Shown here piece by piece: positions 9,093 to 17,367 of a stretch of DNA of 64,000 nucleotides. Source of the stretch: Clostridium_AM sp963780135 (lineage in GTDB: Bacteria; Bacillota; Clostridia; Clostridiales; Clostridiaceae). How positions within the stretch are numbered: position 1 is the stretch's first letter; every line of letters starts with the position of its first letter. The notes beneath the pieces were generated by a model that was given only the letters and a program-made list of their open reading frames with translations, searched no databases and was not told the origin of the DNA. The position numbers and the translations under genes were made by a program. Location: positions 3,162,001-3,226,000 of the forward strand of contig CAWAAR010000003.1 of assembly GCA_963780135.1 (NCBI GenBank), written 5' to 3'.

Positions 9093-9259
9093 TTATATGG
9101 AAAGTACGTTCTTATAGAAATCAATACATGTATTTATTTAAAAGTAATAATTGTAAATCTTATTTGAATAAGAACTTAAGTATTGAAAAACTAGATATTA
9201 AAATGGAAGTTACAATAACAGATGACTATAAAATATCCGTTAATGAACTGGCTGGATAA
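9093..9259 (+). pseudogene. Internal-deletion remnant of a TPR/DUF2262 gene
   Basis: Read in frame from about 9099, VRSYRNQYMYLFKSNNCKS and LNKNLSIEKLDIK are followed directly by MEVTITDDYKISVNELAG and a stop. The intact paralogue at 11056-11895 has the same two blocks separated by about 150 residues. The join falls at an AT(A/G)GAAG word that occurs at both break points in the intact gene, so a deletion between short repeats is the simplest explanation. The N-terminal TPR part is also missing, replaced by the end of the DUF2262 gene. No ribosome-binding site; not a working gene. Confidence 0.75.
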
Positions 9260-9314
9260 ACTATAGAATGCTTTTTGTTGGAGGTAAACTTAACAAATAA
9301 GGAGACGATGTGCA

Positions 9315-9758
9315 TTGAAAATTGATGGACTATGGTCTGCAGGTAATTATGCAAGTTTTGAAGAATCATTTGCAGCATTTATGGAAAATAATTTAGGCTT
9401 CTTTTATTATATGAATATAGAATATGATGAAATTGAACTATTTAAATGGAAAGTAGAAGATTCTGAAGCTATAAGTATAAACGGAATTGCAGTTTATTCT
9501 TTCGAAGATGAGATTTTAAGTAAAATAGATAATAGTCAGTTAACAAGCTTGAAAAATATTAAATTTAGAAAATATAAGAAGGTAATATTTAATGGTAAGG
9601 AAATCGATGTATTGGAATTCTCACAGCCATTAGTATCGGGGGTTATGGAATTTGGATTAGAGGGAAAAAATGTTTTAAATAGTCATACTTATAGAAGAGT
9701 AGTTGATTTAATTGGAGAAAAATTGCCAAAAGAATTTAGAGAATTATATTTACAATAA
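9315..9758 (+). CDS. Uncharacterised acidic protein, immunity-island type
   Basis: A 147-residue soluble protein I do not recognise. It starts at TTG (KIDGLWSAGNYASFEESFAA); AAGGAG at 9299-9304 lies 10 bases upstream, and the nearby ATG and GTG triplets run into stops. It begins with a Trp/Ser/Gly-rich segment, has alternating strands (KVIFNGKEIDVLEFSQPLVS at about 96) and a helical C-terminus (VVDLIGEKLPKEFRELYLQ). There is no signal peptide or membrane segment. It sits among DUF2262, SUKH and DUF4303 genes, so an immunity-type role is a reasonable inference only. Confidence 0.55.
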   Translation: MKIDGLWSAGNYASFEESFAAFMENNLGFFYYMNIEYDEIELFKWKVEDSEAISINGIAVYSFEDEILSKIDNSQLTSLKNIKFRKYKKVIFNGKEIDVLEFSQPLVSGVMEFGLEGKNVLNSHTYRRVVDLIGEKLPKEFRELYLQ

Positions 9759-9777
9759 TGTTTTGGAGGGATATTAT

Positions 9778-9894
9778 TTGCTAGAAATAAAAGATTTTAT
9801 AACAAATGATGAAGAAACAGATGGTAGTTATACTTGTTTTAATGTAAATAATGGAGGACATAGGTATGTTAAGAAAAGAGTTACAGCCACCTAA
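9778..9894 (+). CDS. Very short open frame, possible 5' relic
   Basis: A 38-codon frame starts at TTG with GGAGGG 7 bases upstream (9765-9770). It reads LEIKDFITNDEETDGSYTCF and ends by overlapping the next gene's start. The good ribosome-binding site suggests it is or was translated. It may be the beginning of a truncated gene or a leader that couples translation to the next frame. No family recognised. Confidence 0.35.
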   Translation: MLEIKDFITNDEETDGSYTCFNVNNGGHRYVKKRVTAT

Positions 9895-10393
9895 AATTAA
9901 TAATAAGTTAGTAAGTGAATTAATGAAGCTTATTGAGGAAATTTCTGATTTATCCCAAGAATACTATGAAGAATATTATGAGAAAAATGAAAAGACTATT
10001 TTAAATGATAAAATTGACCAGATTAACTCAAAGGTTCAAAAAAAATATGAGCCTATGGATTTTCAAAATTATATGGGAGCCATGTCACTTGAGGATTTTG
10101 CCAAAGAGATATCATTACCTATTCCACCAGTAGTAAGTGATATAACTGTTGAAGAGGCGGCTAAAATAATACAAATGATTGCTGAACTTAAATCACCAGA
10201 AGGAATTGAAGAGGTAAAAGAAGTAGATAACTATATATGCTATTACATAGAGTTATTAGAAAAAAGTATCCCGCACAATAACATTTCAGACTTAATATAT
10301 TGGTATGATGTAGAGGAATATGGGCATGAGCCAACTGCAAAAGAAATTGCAGAAAAAGCCTTTGAAATGAGAAATAGAAATTACAATAGTTGA
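9866..10393 (+). CDS. Uncharacterised acidic helical protein
   Basis: A 175-residue protein starting at ATG (MLRKELQPPKINNKLVSELM) with GGAGG at 9853-9857; an in-frame ATG at 9851 overlaps that site and is less likely. It is rich in Glu, Lys and Ile and predicted mostly helical, with VEEAAKIIQMIAELKSPEGI near residue 92 and a C-terminal AKEIAEKAFEMRNRNYNS. No membrane segment, signal peptide or known motif was seen. It lies within the run of immunity-like genes and is followed, 11 bases later, by a histidine-phosphatase gene, so the two are probably co-transcribed. Confidence 0.55.
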   Translation: MLRKELQPPKINNKLVSELMKLIEEISDLSQEYYEEYYEKNEKTILNDKIDQINSKVQKKYEPMDFQNYMGAMSLEDFAKEISLPIPPVVSDITVEEAAKIIQMIAELKSPEGIEEVKEVDNYICYYIELLEKSIPHNNISDLIYWYDVEEYGHEPTAKEIAEKAFEMRNRNYNS

Positions 10394-10404
10394 TTGGAGA
10401 AAAA

Positions 10405-10947
10405 ATGAATATAGGGTTAGTAAGACATTTTAAAGTTAATTGTCATACAAGTAAGTTTATGTCCTCAAAGGATTTTGAAGATTGGGTAAAACTTTATGAT
10501 AATAGCGATGTTATAGAAAATAATGTAGAACTTGGAAATATAAAATGGGACAAGTGCTTTTCTAGTGATTTGCCTAGAGCTGTTAAAACTGCAAAGGTTA
10601 TTTTTAAGGAAGAAATAGTTGAAAATAATTTACTAAGGGAAGTATTAATATCACCTATATTAAAAAGTAATTTCAAACTACCCTATGTATTTTGGTGTAT
10701 AGGTGGAAGAATTGCTTGGTTTTTGAATCACAAGTCTCAAATAGAAACTAAAAATATTACTAAAAAAAGAGTAAAAGAATTTTTAGATATTATAGAGCAT
10801 AAAACTGATAGCAATATACTAATTGTTTGTCATGGATTTTTAATGCATACATTGCAAAATGAACTTAAAAATCGTGGGTTTAGAGGAGAAAGTGTGAAAA
10901 GCCCTAAAAATGGCAAATTATATTTATATAAAATAAAAACTTGTTAA
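10405..10947 (+). CDS. Histidine phosphatase (phosphoglycerate-mutase-like) family protein
   Basis: A 180-residue protein of the histidine-phosphatase superfamily. The N-terminal catalytic motif is MNIGLVRHFKV, where the usual RHG is RHF. The conserved serine/arginine segment is CFSSDLPRAVKTAKVIF (about 50-66), and the second catalytic histidine is in ILIVCHGFLMHTL (about 137-149). These residues would form and break a phosphohistidine intermediate. Substrate cannot be inferred. ATG at 10405 follows TTGGAGAAAA; an in-frame TTG at 10390 overlaps the ribosome-binding site. The RHG-to-RHF change is unusual but leaves the catalytic Arg and His intact. Confidence 0.75.
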   Translation: MNIGLVRHFKVNCHTSKFMSSKDFEDWVKLYDNSDVIENNVELGNIKWDKCFSSDLPRAVKTAKVIFKEEIVENNLLREVLISPILKSNFKLPYVFWCIGGRIAWFLNHKSQIETKNITKKRVKEFLDIIEHKTDSNILIVCHGFLMHTLQNELKNRGFRGESVKSPKNGKLYLYKIKTC

Positions 10948-10981
10948 TAAAGACATTGAATAATTAGAAAGGAACGAAATA

Positions 10982-11055
10982 ATGAGAGATATTATTATGA
11001 ATTTAAGCCTTCCACAGGAAACAAAGTTTGAAAATCAAAATTTAGGAGGAGAATA
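10982..11055 (+). other. Short upstream open frame before the TPR/DUF2262 gene
   Basis: A 24-codon frame (ATG at 10982, after AAAGGAACG) reads MRDIIMNLSLPQETKFENQN and stops at TAA directly abutting the next ATG. It contains the GGAGGAG used by the downstream gene. It could be a leader peptide coupling translation, or the relic of a lost gene. Confidence 0.3.
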
Positions 11056-11895
11056 ATGGATAAAAATATAGAAACTTTAGTAGAAGAAGGACTAGAATTT
11101 TTAAATAATGGAGAGTATGAAAAAGCAGAACCATATTTTAAAAAAGCTATAGATTTAGATAATAACTATGCTGATGGCTATTATTTTAGAGCATACTGTT
11201 ATGTGAATATGAAAGAATATCAAAAGGCTTTGGTGGATTTAGACATGTCTGTAAAGTTAGATCCAAGTGATTGGAGAGTACGTTCTTATAGAAATAAATA
11301 CATGTCTTTATTTAAAAGTAATAATTGCAAATCTGATTTGAATAAAAACTTAAGTATTGAAAAACTAGATATTAAAATAGAAGATTTTGAGATAAACAAT
11401 AATATGGGGTCAGCTGAGTTTGAAGTTAATGCTGTAATTTGGGATAGTTACATATCAATATCTTTAGATGTAGATCTTAAGGATGAAGATACTTTTGATA
11501 ACAATAAGATAAAAAACTATATTGAAGAATTTAAAAAGAATTTGTTATGGCTTGAAAATAATAAGAAAGCGGTTTTTGATGCGCTTGTAGATGATGATAT
11601 GCTTGAACTTGCAGAAGAGTGGGCTGAAAGTTCAGAAGAAACAATAATCGATGGACAAAAAGTTTATGTAGATGGTGATGATATTTTTAAATTACCAATT
11701 AGTGAAGAAGAGTTTTATAAATCTTTGTATTTTAACAGTATAGGAATAAGAATAGATGAAGATAAGGAAATAATGGACTCTAGAATAATGATAGAAGTTT
11801 TTATAGATACAAAACCAGATTATTTTGCAGGACATTCAATGGAAGTTACAATAACAGATGATTATAAAATATCCGTTAATGGACTGGCTGGATAA
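11056..11895 (+). CDS. TPR plus DUF2262-like protein
   Basis: A 279-residue soluble protein starting at ATG after GGAGGAG. Residues 5-75 are two TPR motifs (EEGLEFLNNGEYEKAEPYFK and GYYFRAYCYVNMKEYQKALV). The remainder resembles DUF2262: a hydrophobic strand segment, IDGQKVYVDGDDIFKLPISE, and a C-terminal block with YFAGHSMEVTITDDYKISVN that parallels FWGHSILVSGNLTDGPED in the gene at 8260. It is the intact version of the deleted copy at 9093-9259. A TPR scaffold joined to DUF2262 suggests a protein-binding module, perhaps in immunity, but this is inference. Confidence 0.65.
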   Translation: MDKNIETLVEEGLEFLNNGEYEKAEPYFKKAIDLDNNYADGYYFRAYCYVNMKEYQKALVDLDMSVKLDPSDWRVRSYRNKYMSLFKSNNCKSDLNKNLSIEKLDIKIEDFEINNNMGSAEFEVNAVIWDSYISISLDVDLKDEDTFDNNKIKNYIEEFKKNLLWLENNKKAVFDALVDDDMLELAEEWAESSEETIIDGQKVYVDGDDIFKLPISEEEFYKSLYFNSIGIRIDEDKEIMDSRIMIEVFIDTKPDYFAGHSMEVTITDDYKISVNGLAG

Positions 11896-11964
11896 ATATA
11901 AAGAAAAAATAATTTTAAAATGTTCTTAAGGAATGTGATGAATTACAAATAAGGAGGCAGTGAA

Positions 11965-12489
11965 TTGAACAGCAAATATTTAGAATCAGAAAGATTAATT
12001 TTAAAGCCTTTATCCTTAAATGAGTTATTACATATTAATAAAGATGATATTAATAAAGATGATATTAGTAATATTGAAGTTAATATTGAATTAGAAGCAA
12101 TATCTAATTCTGTTAAATTAGCAATATCAAAGAAATTGAATAAAATGAAAAATATAAATGAAGATGTTCATAAGTGGTATACATATTGGTTAATTATTAA
12201 TAAAGATAATGAACAAGGAATAGGTTTTATTGGTTTTAAAGGATTACCAAATGAAAATGGTTATTCAGAAGTGGGATACAGTATTTCTCCTAATTATAGA
12301 AAGCAAAGAATTATGACAGAAGCTTTAAAAACATTAGTGGTATGGGCTTTTGAATTTGAAGATTGTAAGGGTATAAATGCTAAAGTTTTAAAAAGCAATA
12401 TAGGCTCTCATAAAGTATTAAATAATTGCAATTTTAAAATAAATAGTTCTACTGAGCAAGAGAACAATTATATTTTAAGCTTTAAATAA
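11965..12489 (+). CDS. GNAT acetyltransferase, RimJ/RimL type
   Basis: A 174-residue enzyme resembling the RimJ/RimL branch of GNATs, which acetylate protein N-termini or small molecules. Diagnostic segments are LESERLILKPLSLNELL at the N-terminus, GFIGFKGLPNENGYSEVGYS in the middle, and the acetyl-CoA loop SPNYRKQRIMTEALKTLVVW (about 110), followed by KVLKSNIGSHKVLNNCNFK. The start is TTG with AAGGAGG 7 bases upstream (11951-11957). Residues 24-34 show a tandem NKDDI-NKDDI from a duplicated 15-base unit. It stands between immunity-like genes; substrate unknown. Confidence 0.8.
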   Translation: MNSKYLESERLILKPLSLNELLHINKDDINKDDISNIEVNIELEAISNSVKLAISKKLNKMKNINEDVHKWYTYWLIINKDNEQGIGFIGFKGLPNENGYSEVGYSISPNYRKQRIMTEALKTLVVWAFEFEDCKGINAKVLKSNIGSHKVLNNCNFKINSSTEQENNYILSFK

Positions 12490-12500
12490 AATGAGGTAAA

Positions 12501-12680
12501 TTGAATTACTTAGTTAAGGATTTAAAAAAGAATCCTGAAGACTGGTCTAACACTACTCTTGAAGATTTTCTTGATGGAATATAACGATGGGTTGAAGATT
12601 CAGATGGAGTATTTGACCTAGAGAGTATTGAGTGGGATTCTATAGCTTCAATACTTTTTATAGGGGGTAGATACGAGTAA
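12501..12680 (+). pseudogene. DUF7660-like gene broken by an in-frame stop
   Basis: From TTG at 12501 (after GAGG) the frame reads KDLKKNPEDWSNTTLEDFLD, meets TAA at 12582-12584, then continues as RWVEDSDGVFDLESIEWDSI and FIGGRYE to a natural stop. Together these match the small DUF7660 pattern (W-x-N-x-T-L-x-x-F-L ... W-x-x-D ... GRYE). A single substitution in one codon would explain the break. Probably inactive. Confidence 0.6.
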
Positions 12681-12771
12681 GACCTTAATTAAGATTGTTG
12701 GGGGATAGGTAGTTTTACATATAGTAGATTCTAAAAAACGATTCAATGGATTAAAAAGGAGAAAATTTTGT

Positions 12772-13287
12772 ATGTACAATAAAAAAATTAATTTTGATAT
12801 AAATCTTTCAATAGATGGAATGGGTATAGTTTTTTATTCTGATGGAGCAGTTAAAAATATTAAAGGGGGAGAAAATTTCTTCGAAAATGAATACGGAAAT
12901 CCAGATCAAGTAGCAAAACACATAAAAAAAGGTGATATTGTTGGTTTTTGTACGGGCAGTGGAGGAGAATATATATTAAAATTTCGAGAGGGTTATCCTA
13001 GCGATGAAATTGATGAGCAGTATCCAATTAGTATTCGTCTAGCTATTGTAATAGATGCAGGAAGGCTTTGTATAAAAGATTTATTTTGGCTCATGGACTG
13101 GAATCCAGAATGTCCAGAGGATCAGCAAATAAAGTTAGAAAATGGAGTATATCATATTACATTAAATACAAATCTGCCAGAGTCAGGAGTTTATGGCGAT
13201 GATCAAGAAATATATGTTTATTTAAATAAAGTGGATGAAATGCCTGAATTAATGTGGGAGGGAGTCCCACAACTTTTTAAAGAATAG
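12772..13287 (+). CDS. Uncharacterised acidic beta-rich protein
   Basis: A 171-residue soluble protein, ATG start with AAAGGAG about 12 bases upstream. The sequence is strand-rich and acidic: NFDINLSIDGMGIVFYSDGA at the start, GDIVGFCTGSGGEYILKFRE in the middle, then FWLMDWNPECPEDQQIKLEN and YGDDQEIYVYLNKVDEMPEL near the end. It has no signal peptide, membrane segment or catalytic motif that I can name. Size, charge and position fit the other immunity-like genes of this stretch. I do not recognise the family. Confidence 0.6.
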   Translation: MYNKKINFDINLSIDGMGIVFYSDGAVKNIKGGENFFENEYGNPDQVAKHIKKGDIVGFCTGSGGEYILKFREGYPSDEIDEQYPISIRLAIVIDAGRLCIKDLFWLMDWNPECPEDQQIKLENGVYHITLNTNLPESGVYGDDQEIYVYLNKVDEMPELMWEGVPQLFKE

Positions 13288-13359
13288 CCCCAAATTTTCT
13301 TAATGATATTGTTTAGTTTTCTCATTAATATAGGCATGGAGTTAACTTAATGAAATTTA

Positions 13360-13560
13360 ATGCCAAGACAAAAATTAAAGAAAGCTTTGGATAGATATGA
13401 GATTATTGACTTTATAAAGAGAGACGTAGCTTGGGTATGCGTAGAAGTTGTTATTGGCAAGAGGAGGTTTTTTAGCAGAGTTTTAGAAGTTCTCTCAGAA
13501 GGACGATGGCCATGTGCATGGTATGGAAGCCATCCATTAGGACAATTTGTAGTGATGTGA
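13360..13560 (+). CDS. Small protein, possibly frameshifted
   Basis: A 66-codon frame whose C-terminus SEGRWPCAWYGSHPLGQFVV resembles the ending of small soluble proteins found with immunity genes. Its ATG lacks a ribosome-binding site. A better start (ATG at 13350, GGAG at 13335) opens a different frame that reads MKFNAKTKIKESFG and stops; joining the two frames near 13390 would give one protein. A frameshift or sequencing indel is possible, so the gene may be broken. Confidence 0.4.
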   Translation: MPRQKLKKALDRYEIIDFIKRDVAWVCVEVVIGKRRFFSRVLEVLSEGRWPCAWYGSHPLGQFVVM

Positions 13561-13593
13561 TAAAGAAAAAAATATAAAATTGGAGTGTAGATA

Positions 13594-14079
13594 TTGATTA
13601 GTATTAAAGAATTCATAGAATGGGCTAAAGTAAATTCCTGGGAAATAAATGAAAATGATACTGTGAATTTATGTAATGAAGTAATAGGAAGGTATAAAGT
13701 AATACCATATGAATATCTTGAATTTATTAAACAAATAAAGCAATGTATATCTTCTAGTAAAAAAAGTTGGCTTATATGTGAAGAAGAATATAATGGAAAG
13801 TCAGATATTGCATTTAAATGGAATGACTTTGAAATCTTAAGCTTAGAAGCAGCAGAAAATGATCTGGAATGGAAAAGCGAAATTAAAAATTGGTGGAATA
13901 GATACTTTCCAATACTGATGTCGGTAAATAATGGCTATTCTTTTTATGCAATAGATACTGAAGATGAAAAAGGTGCAATAGTTTATGGCTCTGAACCAGA
14001 ATTTGAGGAGGTAGACATAGTAGCAGATAACTTTATGGAATTTCTAGATATGATAGTAAATAAAGAAATAGAGCTGTAA
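13594..14079 (+). CDS. SMI1/KNR4 (SUKH) family protein
   Basis: A 161-residue protein of the SUKH superfamily, whose members commonly neutralise contact-dependent or polymorphic toxins by direct binding. The signature lies in the C-terminal half: NWWNRYFPILMSVNNGYSFY (about 96-115), AIDTEDEKGAIVYGSEPEF and a final VADNFMEFLDMIVNKE helix. The start is TTG at 13594, with GGAG at 13582-13585. It is followed after 29 bases by a DUF4303 gene in the same direction. No toxin gene is adjacent, so the immunity role is inferred from the family. Confidence 0.75.
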   Translation: MISIKEFIEWAKVNSWEINENDTVNLCNEVIGRYKVIPYEYLEFIKQIKQCISSSKKSWLICEEEYNGKSDIAFKWNDFEILSLEAAENDLEWKSEIKNWWNRYFPILMSVNNGYSFYAIDTEDEKGAIVYGSEPEFEEVDIVADNFMEFLDMIVNKEIEL

Positions 14080-14108
14080 GAATATAAAATTGAAGGAGGA
14101 TAAATTTA

Positions 14109-14675
14109 ATGAAATTAGAATTTAATTTCGAAAAATTTAAAGAAGAAATTATTTTAGCTACAAAGAAAGCCTTTTTAGAGATTATGGAAGAATACAAGGA
14201 TTTTACTGTATATGCATTCTCATTAACTTCTCATTCAGCTGCTGAATCTATAGGGGTTGTAGCAAATACAAAAGAAGCATTAGAAGAACAAATAGAAGAT
14301 GAAGAAGACAGGTATTACTATAAATTTTGTGAGCAAGAATGGGAAATATGGAATGGCGCAGATGATGAATTTCAAGAGATTAGAAATAGTTTACTAGAAT
14401 TTGAGGAAAATAATAAAGATAAAATTAGTGACTCAGAAAGCATATATACAGAATTTTTTGATGAATTTAGAGAAAAAGTTTTTGATACATGTGTACAAGC
14501 TTTGGTAGAAATAAAAGATGAGGGTTTTTTTCAAGATAATTGCAAAGAAAATATTATCATTAATTTTATGGTGCCAGAGTATTTAGACCAAGACTATTCT
14601 ATAGAAGTTTTCAGCAAGCTTAATAGTGGAAAAGTAGTGGAGGAATATAGAGAACATATAGAAGATTTTATGTAG
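14109..14675 (+). CDS. DUF4303 family protein
   Basis: A 188-residue acidic, soluble protein matching DUF4303: an N-terminal helix with TKKAFLEIMEEYKDFTVYAF, a strand with ESIGVVANTKEALEEQIEDE, the W-rich CEQEWEIWNGADDEFQEIRN (about 76-95), and a C-terminal ALVEIKDEGFFQDNCKENII followed by NFMVPEYLDQDYSIEVFSKL. DUF4303 genes are typical partners of SUKH genes in bacterial immunity arrays. ATG start after GAAGGAGG. Molecular function not established. Confidence 0.75.
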   Translation: MKLEFNFEKFKEEIILATKKAFLEIMEEYKDFTVYAFSLTSHSAAESIGVVANTKEALEEQIEDEEDRYYYKFCEQEWEIWNGADDEFQEIRNSLLEFEENNKDKISDSESIYTEFFDEFREKVFDTCVQALVEIKDEGFFQDNCKENIIINFMVPEYLDQDYSIEVFSKLNSGKVVEEYREHIEDFM

Positions 14676-14820
14676 TGTAGAAGAAACTATGAAATAGCAG
14701 CTAAATATTCGCCAATATTAGATTTTAAAAAGCTTGTAGATGCAATTGAAGCTGATTGGTTATTTCACCTTAACATAAGTATAAGAATCAATTGATAATA
14801 CTTAGTGTTGATTTCTTTAA
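14676..14820 (+). pseudogene. Unassigned short gene remnant
   Basis: One frame reads AAKYSPILDFKKLVDAIEAD and then WLFHLNISIRIN before a stop, without a start or ribosome-binding site. It looks like the tail of a lost small gene of the immunity run, but no family can be named. Confidence 0.25.
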
Positions 14821-14844
14821 GTAGATTGGGGGAAAGATTTACAG

Positions 14845-15597
14845 ATGGAAAAATTTAAATTAAATCAATATTTAAGGACAGTTATATTAAATAGAGAAGA
14901 TGTATATTCATTTGATGCATACCCATTTTTTTTAGATGCAGTGCAAAATTTATATACTTTAGATTTTCATCCAAAAGTAACATTTATTGTAGGTGAAAAT
15001 GGAACAGGTAAATCAACTATACTTGAAGCAATTGCCACAGCTTGTGGCTTTAATCCTGAAGGAGGAACAAAAAATTTTACATTTTCAACTAGGAGCACTC
15101 ACTCAGAATTATATAAATATTTAAAGTTGGTTAAAGGAGTTAAACGTCCAGAAGATGGATTCTTTCTTAGAGCAGAAAGCTTTTATAATGTTGCAACTAA
15201 TATAGAAGAATTAGATAAAGGCGGTAATACTCCTAAAATTATAGATTCCTATGGTGGAGTTTCACTCCATGAACAATCACATGGAGAAGCCTTTTTATCA
15301 TTATTAATTAATAAATTTAGGGGGAATAGCTTATATATTTTAGATGAGCCTGAAGCTGCGTTATCACCATCAAGACAGATGACTATGCTTGCAAAAATAC
15401 ACGAATTGGTTCAGCAGGGTTCACAATTTATAATTGCTACTCATTCTCCTATTATAATGTCTTATCCAGATTCTTTAATATATGAATTAAAAGGTGAATT
15501 TAGGAAAGTGGAATATAAAGATACTGAGCATTTTCAAGTTATGAAGCAATTTGTAAACAATACTGAAAAAATGCTAGATATAATTATGAATCCATAA
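14845..15597 (+). CDS. ABC-type AAA ATPase (AAA_21-like), stand-alone
   Basis: A 250-residue soluble ATPase of the small stand-alone ABC-like group (COG3910-type). Walker A is VGENGTGKST (about 49-58), the signature-like segment is LHEQSHGEAF (about 138-147), Walker B is LYILDEPEAALS (about 157-168) and the switch histidine is in IIATHSPIIM. The enzyme should bind and hydrolyse ATP as a dimer. No membrane domain or nuclease gene is next to it, so it is not an importer; members may act in stress or defence. ATG start after GGGGGAAAG. Confidence 0.85.
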   Translation: MEKFKLNQYLRTVILNREDVYSFDAYPFFLDAVQNLYTLDFHPKVTFIVGENGTGKSTILEAIATACGFNPEGGTKNFTFSTRSTHSELYKYLKLVKGVKRPEDGFFLRAESFYNVATNIEELDKGGNTPKIIDSYGGVSLHEQSHGEAFLSLLINKFRGNSLYILDEPEAALSPSRQMTMLAKIHELVQQGSQFIIATHSPIIMSYPDSLIYELKGEFRKVEYKDTEHFQVMKQFVNNTEKMLDIIMNP

Positions 15598-15613
15598 TCT
15601 TATCCCATGGGTT

Positions 15614-15664
15614 AAATGCCTAAATGGCATTTAAGGAGCTTGCTTAGGCTTATAAGCAAGCTCC
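15614..15664 (+). terminator. Double hairpin after the ATPase gene
   Basis: Two consecutive hairpins: AAATGCC/GGCATTT (15614-15632) and GGAGCTTGCTTA/TAAGCAAGCTCC (15635-15664), followed by a weak T run. They could terminate or attenuate before the DUF1963 gene. Confidence 0.5.
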
Positions 15665-15699
15665 TAAGAATTATTTGATTAAAGGAAGGGTGAAGGAAA

Positions 15700-16482
15700 T
15701 TGGAAAACTCAAGAATAGAAATACCTGAAAGCTTAGAAAAATTTAGAGATAAAATAGAAAAGACTATAAAGCCATATATAAATATTGAATTGCAAGAACA
15801 AGAAGCCAAACCTTGGGAAAGCAAATTAGGTGGAAATCCTTATTTGGAGATTGGTATGGAATATCCTAAAGCATCTAATGGAGAATATTTAAGATTTTTA
15901 GCGCAGATAAACTTTGAGGAAGTTCCTCATTTAGAATCTTTTCCTAAAAAAGGCATACTGGAATTTTTCATACTTTCTAATGATTTGTATGTACTTCATG
16001 AGCCTTGCAAGCAGGATACTTTTAGAGTAATATACATACCTAATGTTGTAAAAAATGAAGAAAATTTCATAAAAGATTTTTCATTTCTAGGAAGTTTAGA
16101 AGAAGATTGGTACATGCCTTTTGGTAATGAAGGCAAAGGTAAAATGAAATTTTCTTTAAAATATGCATGCGTACCTTGGGAGGATTATAGATATGACGAA
16201 GTGTTCAGTGATGTAGTCTTAACAGAAGAAGAAGAGGATGATTATATAGCAAAATTAAGTGCTGATGGATGTAAAATAGGGGGATATCCTATGTTTTCTG
16301 AAGGTGATCCAAGGTGTGATGAAAAATTAAGTAACTTGGATACTTTACTTTTTCAACTTGATTGTGAAAAAGAATATGATCTAGTTTTTGGAGATGCAGG
16401 TATTGTAAACTTTTTTATAAATGAAGAAGATTTGAAAAAATTAGATTTTACTAAAGTTTTATATAATTGGAATGTAGGTTAA
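15700..16482 (+). CDS. DUF1963 (YwqG-like) protein, paralogue 1
   Basis: A 260-residue acidic soluble protein of the DUF1963/YwqG family. Key segments are ESKLGGNPYLEIGMEYPKAS (about 44-63), YLRFLAQINFEEVPHLESFP, GILEFFILSNDLY, DGCKIGGYPMFSEGDPR and the C-terminal FGDAGIVNFFINEEDLKKLD. Start is TTG with AAGGAAGGG upstream. A second copy at 17368 is very similar over its whole length; one unrelated gene lies between. YwqG sits in toxin-immunity neighbourhoods in Bacillus, which fits this run. Function not known in detail. Confidence 0.8.
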   Translation: MENSRIEIPESLEKFRDKIEKTIKPYINIELQEQEAKPWESKLGGNPYLEIGMEYPKASNGEYLRFLAQINFEEVPHLESFPKKGILEFFILSNDLYVLHEPCKQDTFRVIYIPNVVKNEENFIKDFSFLGSLEEDWYMPFGNEGKGKMKFSLKYACVPWEDYRYDEVFSDVVLTEEEEDDYIAKLSADGCKIGGYPMFSEGDPRCDEKLSNLDTLLFQLDCEKEYDLVFGDAGIVNFFINEEDLKKLDFTKVLYNWNVG

Positions 16483-16559
16483 ATACAAAATAGAATTATT
16501 TGACAATGGAACATATGTTTGCTAAACTAATTCATAGAATTGACTTAATTTATATGGGG

Positions 16560-16680
16560 AAATACACTTTCAAGTTAGCAGCAAAGTTTGTGGTGGTATG
16601 CTGATTTGTGCTATTTATGGAACAATATATGAAAATAATAAATTAGAAGTTACACATAATTGTTAAGTATATAGGAGAGT
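16560..16680 (+). pseudogene. Short gene tail between two genes
   Basis: A frame reads FQVSSKVCGGMLICAIYGTI and then YENNKLEVTHNC before a stop, with no start. It appears to be the end of a deleted gene. Family unknown. Confidence 0.25.
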
Positions 16681-16684
16681 AAAT

Positions 16685-17338
16685 ATGGAAATAGAAAGCG
16701 TAAAAATTATTAAAGTGAAAAAAGAATATATGGATTCTATGGAAGGACAAAAGACTCTAGTAAATATAATAAATGGTGATGTGAATTGTGATGAAATGAT
16801 TGAATACAACATAAGTGATTATGTTATAAGTGAACTTTTCCGCGAAGATTATTACATTAAAGATTATTGGAATGATAAAGAATATACAAAAGAAAGAATG
16901 ATTCACGCTTTATTATTTGGAGTCAGTGATTTTAGTTATACATACAGTGCTTGGGAAACTGAACTTGGCATAAAAAATCCAACAAAAGAACAAATTTTAG
17001 AAGCAGTTGTTCAAATGTGGGGCATAGATACAAAGAACAAAGAAGAAATTGAAATGATAGCAAGTAGTTTTTCAAATCACGATAATCTTGGTTTAAGGTA
17101 CATGTCATTAGAACACATAGAAAGAGTAATTTCTGATTTAGAAAATTCAGATGTATTAGGTATATGCAAAAGCATAGAAAAAAGCCTTAATTCTCAAGGT
17201 GTTTATTTTGATGAAATTAGTGAAAAGGATATAAAATTTATAAATTCATTAAAGGAACTTTTAAAAAAATCATTAAAAGATTGTAATGGTATAGTATATG
17301 TTTTCAGTGATACTTGTGATTTTTGTGAAGAAGATTAA
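16685..17338 (+). CDS. Uncharacterised protein
   Basis: A 217-residue soluble protein starting at ATG 5 bases after TAGGAGAG. It is acidic and largely helical, with Trp/Tyr-rich DYYIKDYWNDKEYTKERMIH (about 55-74) and FSYTYSAWETELGIKNPTKE, then a long helix near VEKSL/ISDLENSDVLGICKSIEK. The C-terminus ends in CNGIVYVFSDTCDFCEED, with a CxxC-like pair that may be structural or metal-binding. It lies between the two DUF1963 genes, so the three may be one unit. I do not recognise a family. Confidence 0.55.
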   Translation: MEIESVKIIKVKKEYMDSMEGQKTLVNIINGDVNCDEMIEYNISDYVISELFREDYYIKDYWNDKEYTKERMIHALLFGVSDFSYTYSAWETELGIKNPTKEQILEAVVQMWGIDTKNKEEIEMIASSFSNHDNLGLRYMSLEHIERVISDLENSDVLGICKSIEKSLNSQGVYFDEISEKDIKFINSLKELLKKSLKDCNGIVYVFSDTCDFCEED

Positions 17339-17367
17339 TTTTAATGAAATGTAATGGAGGAATAAAA

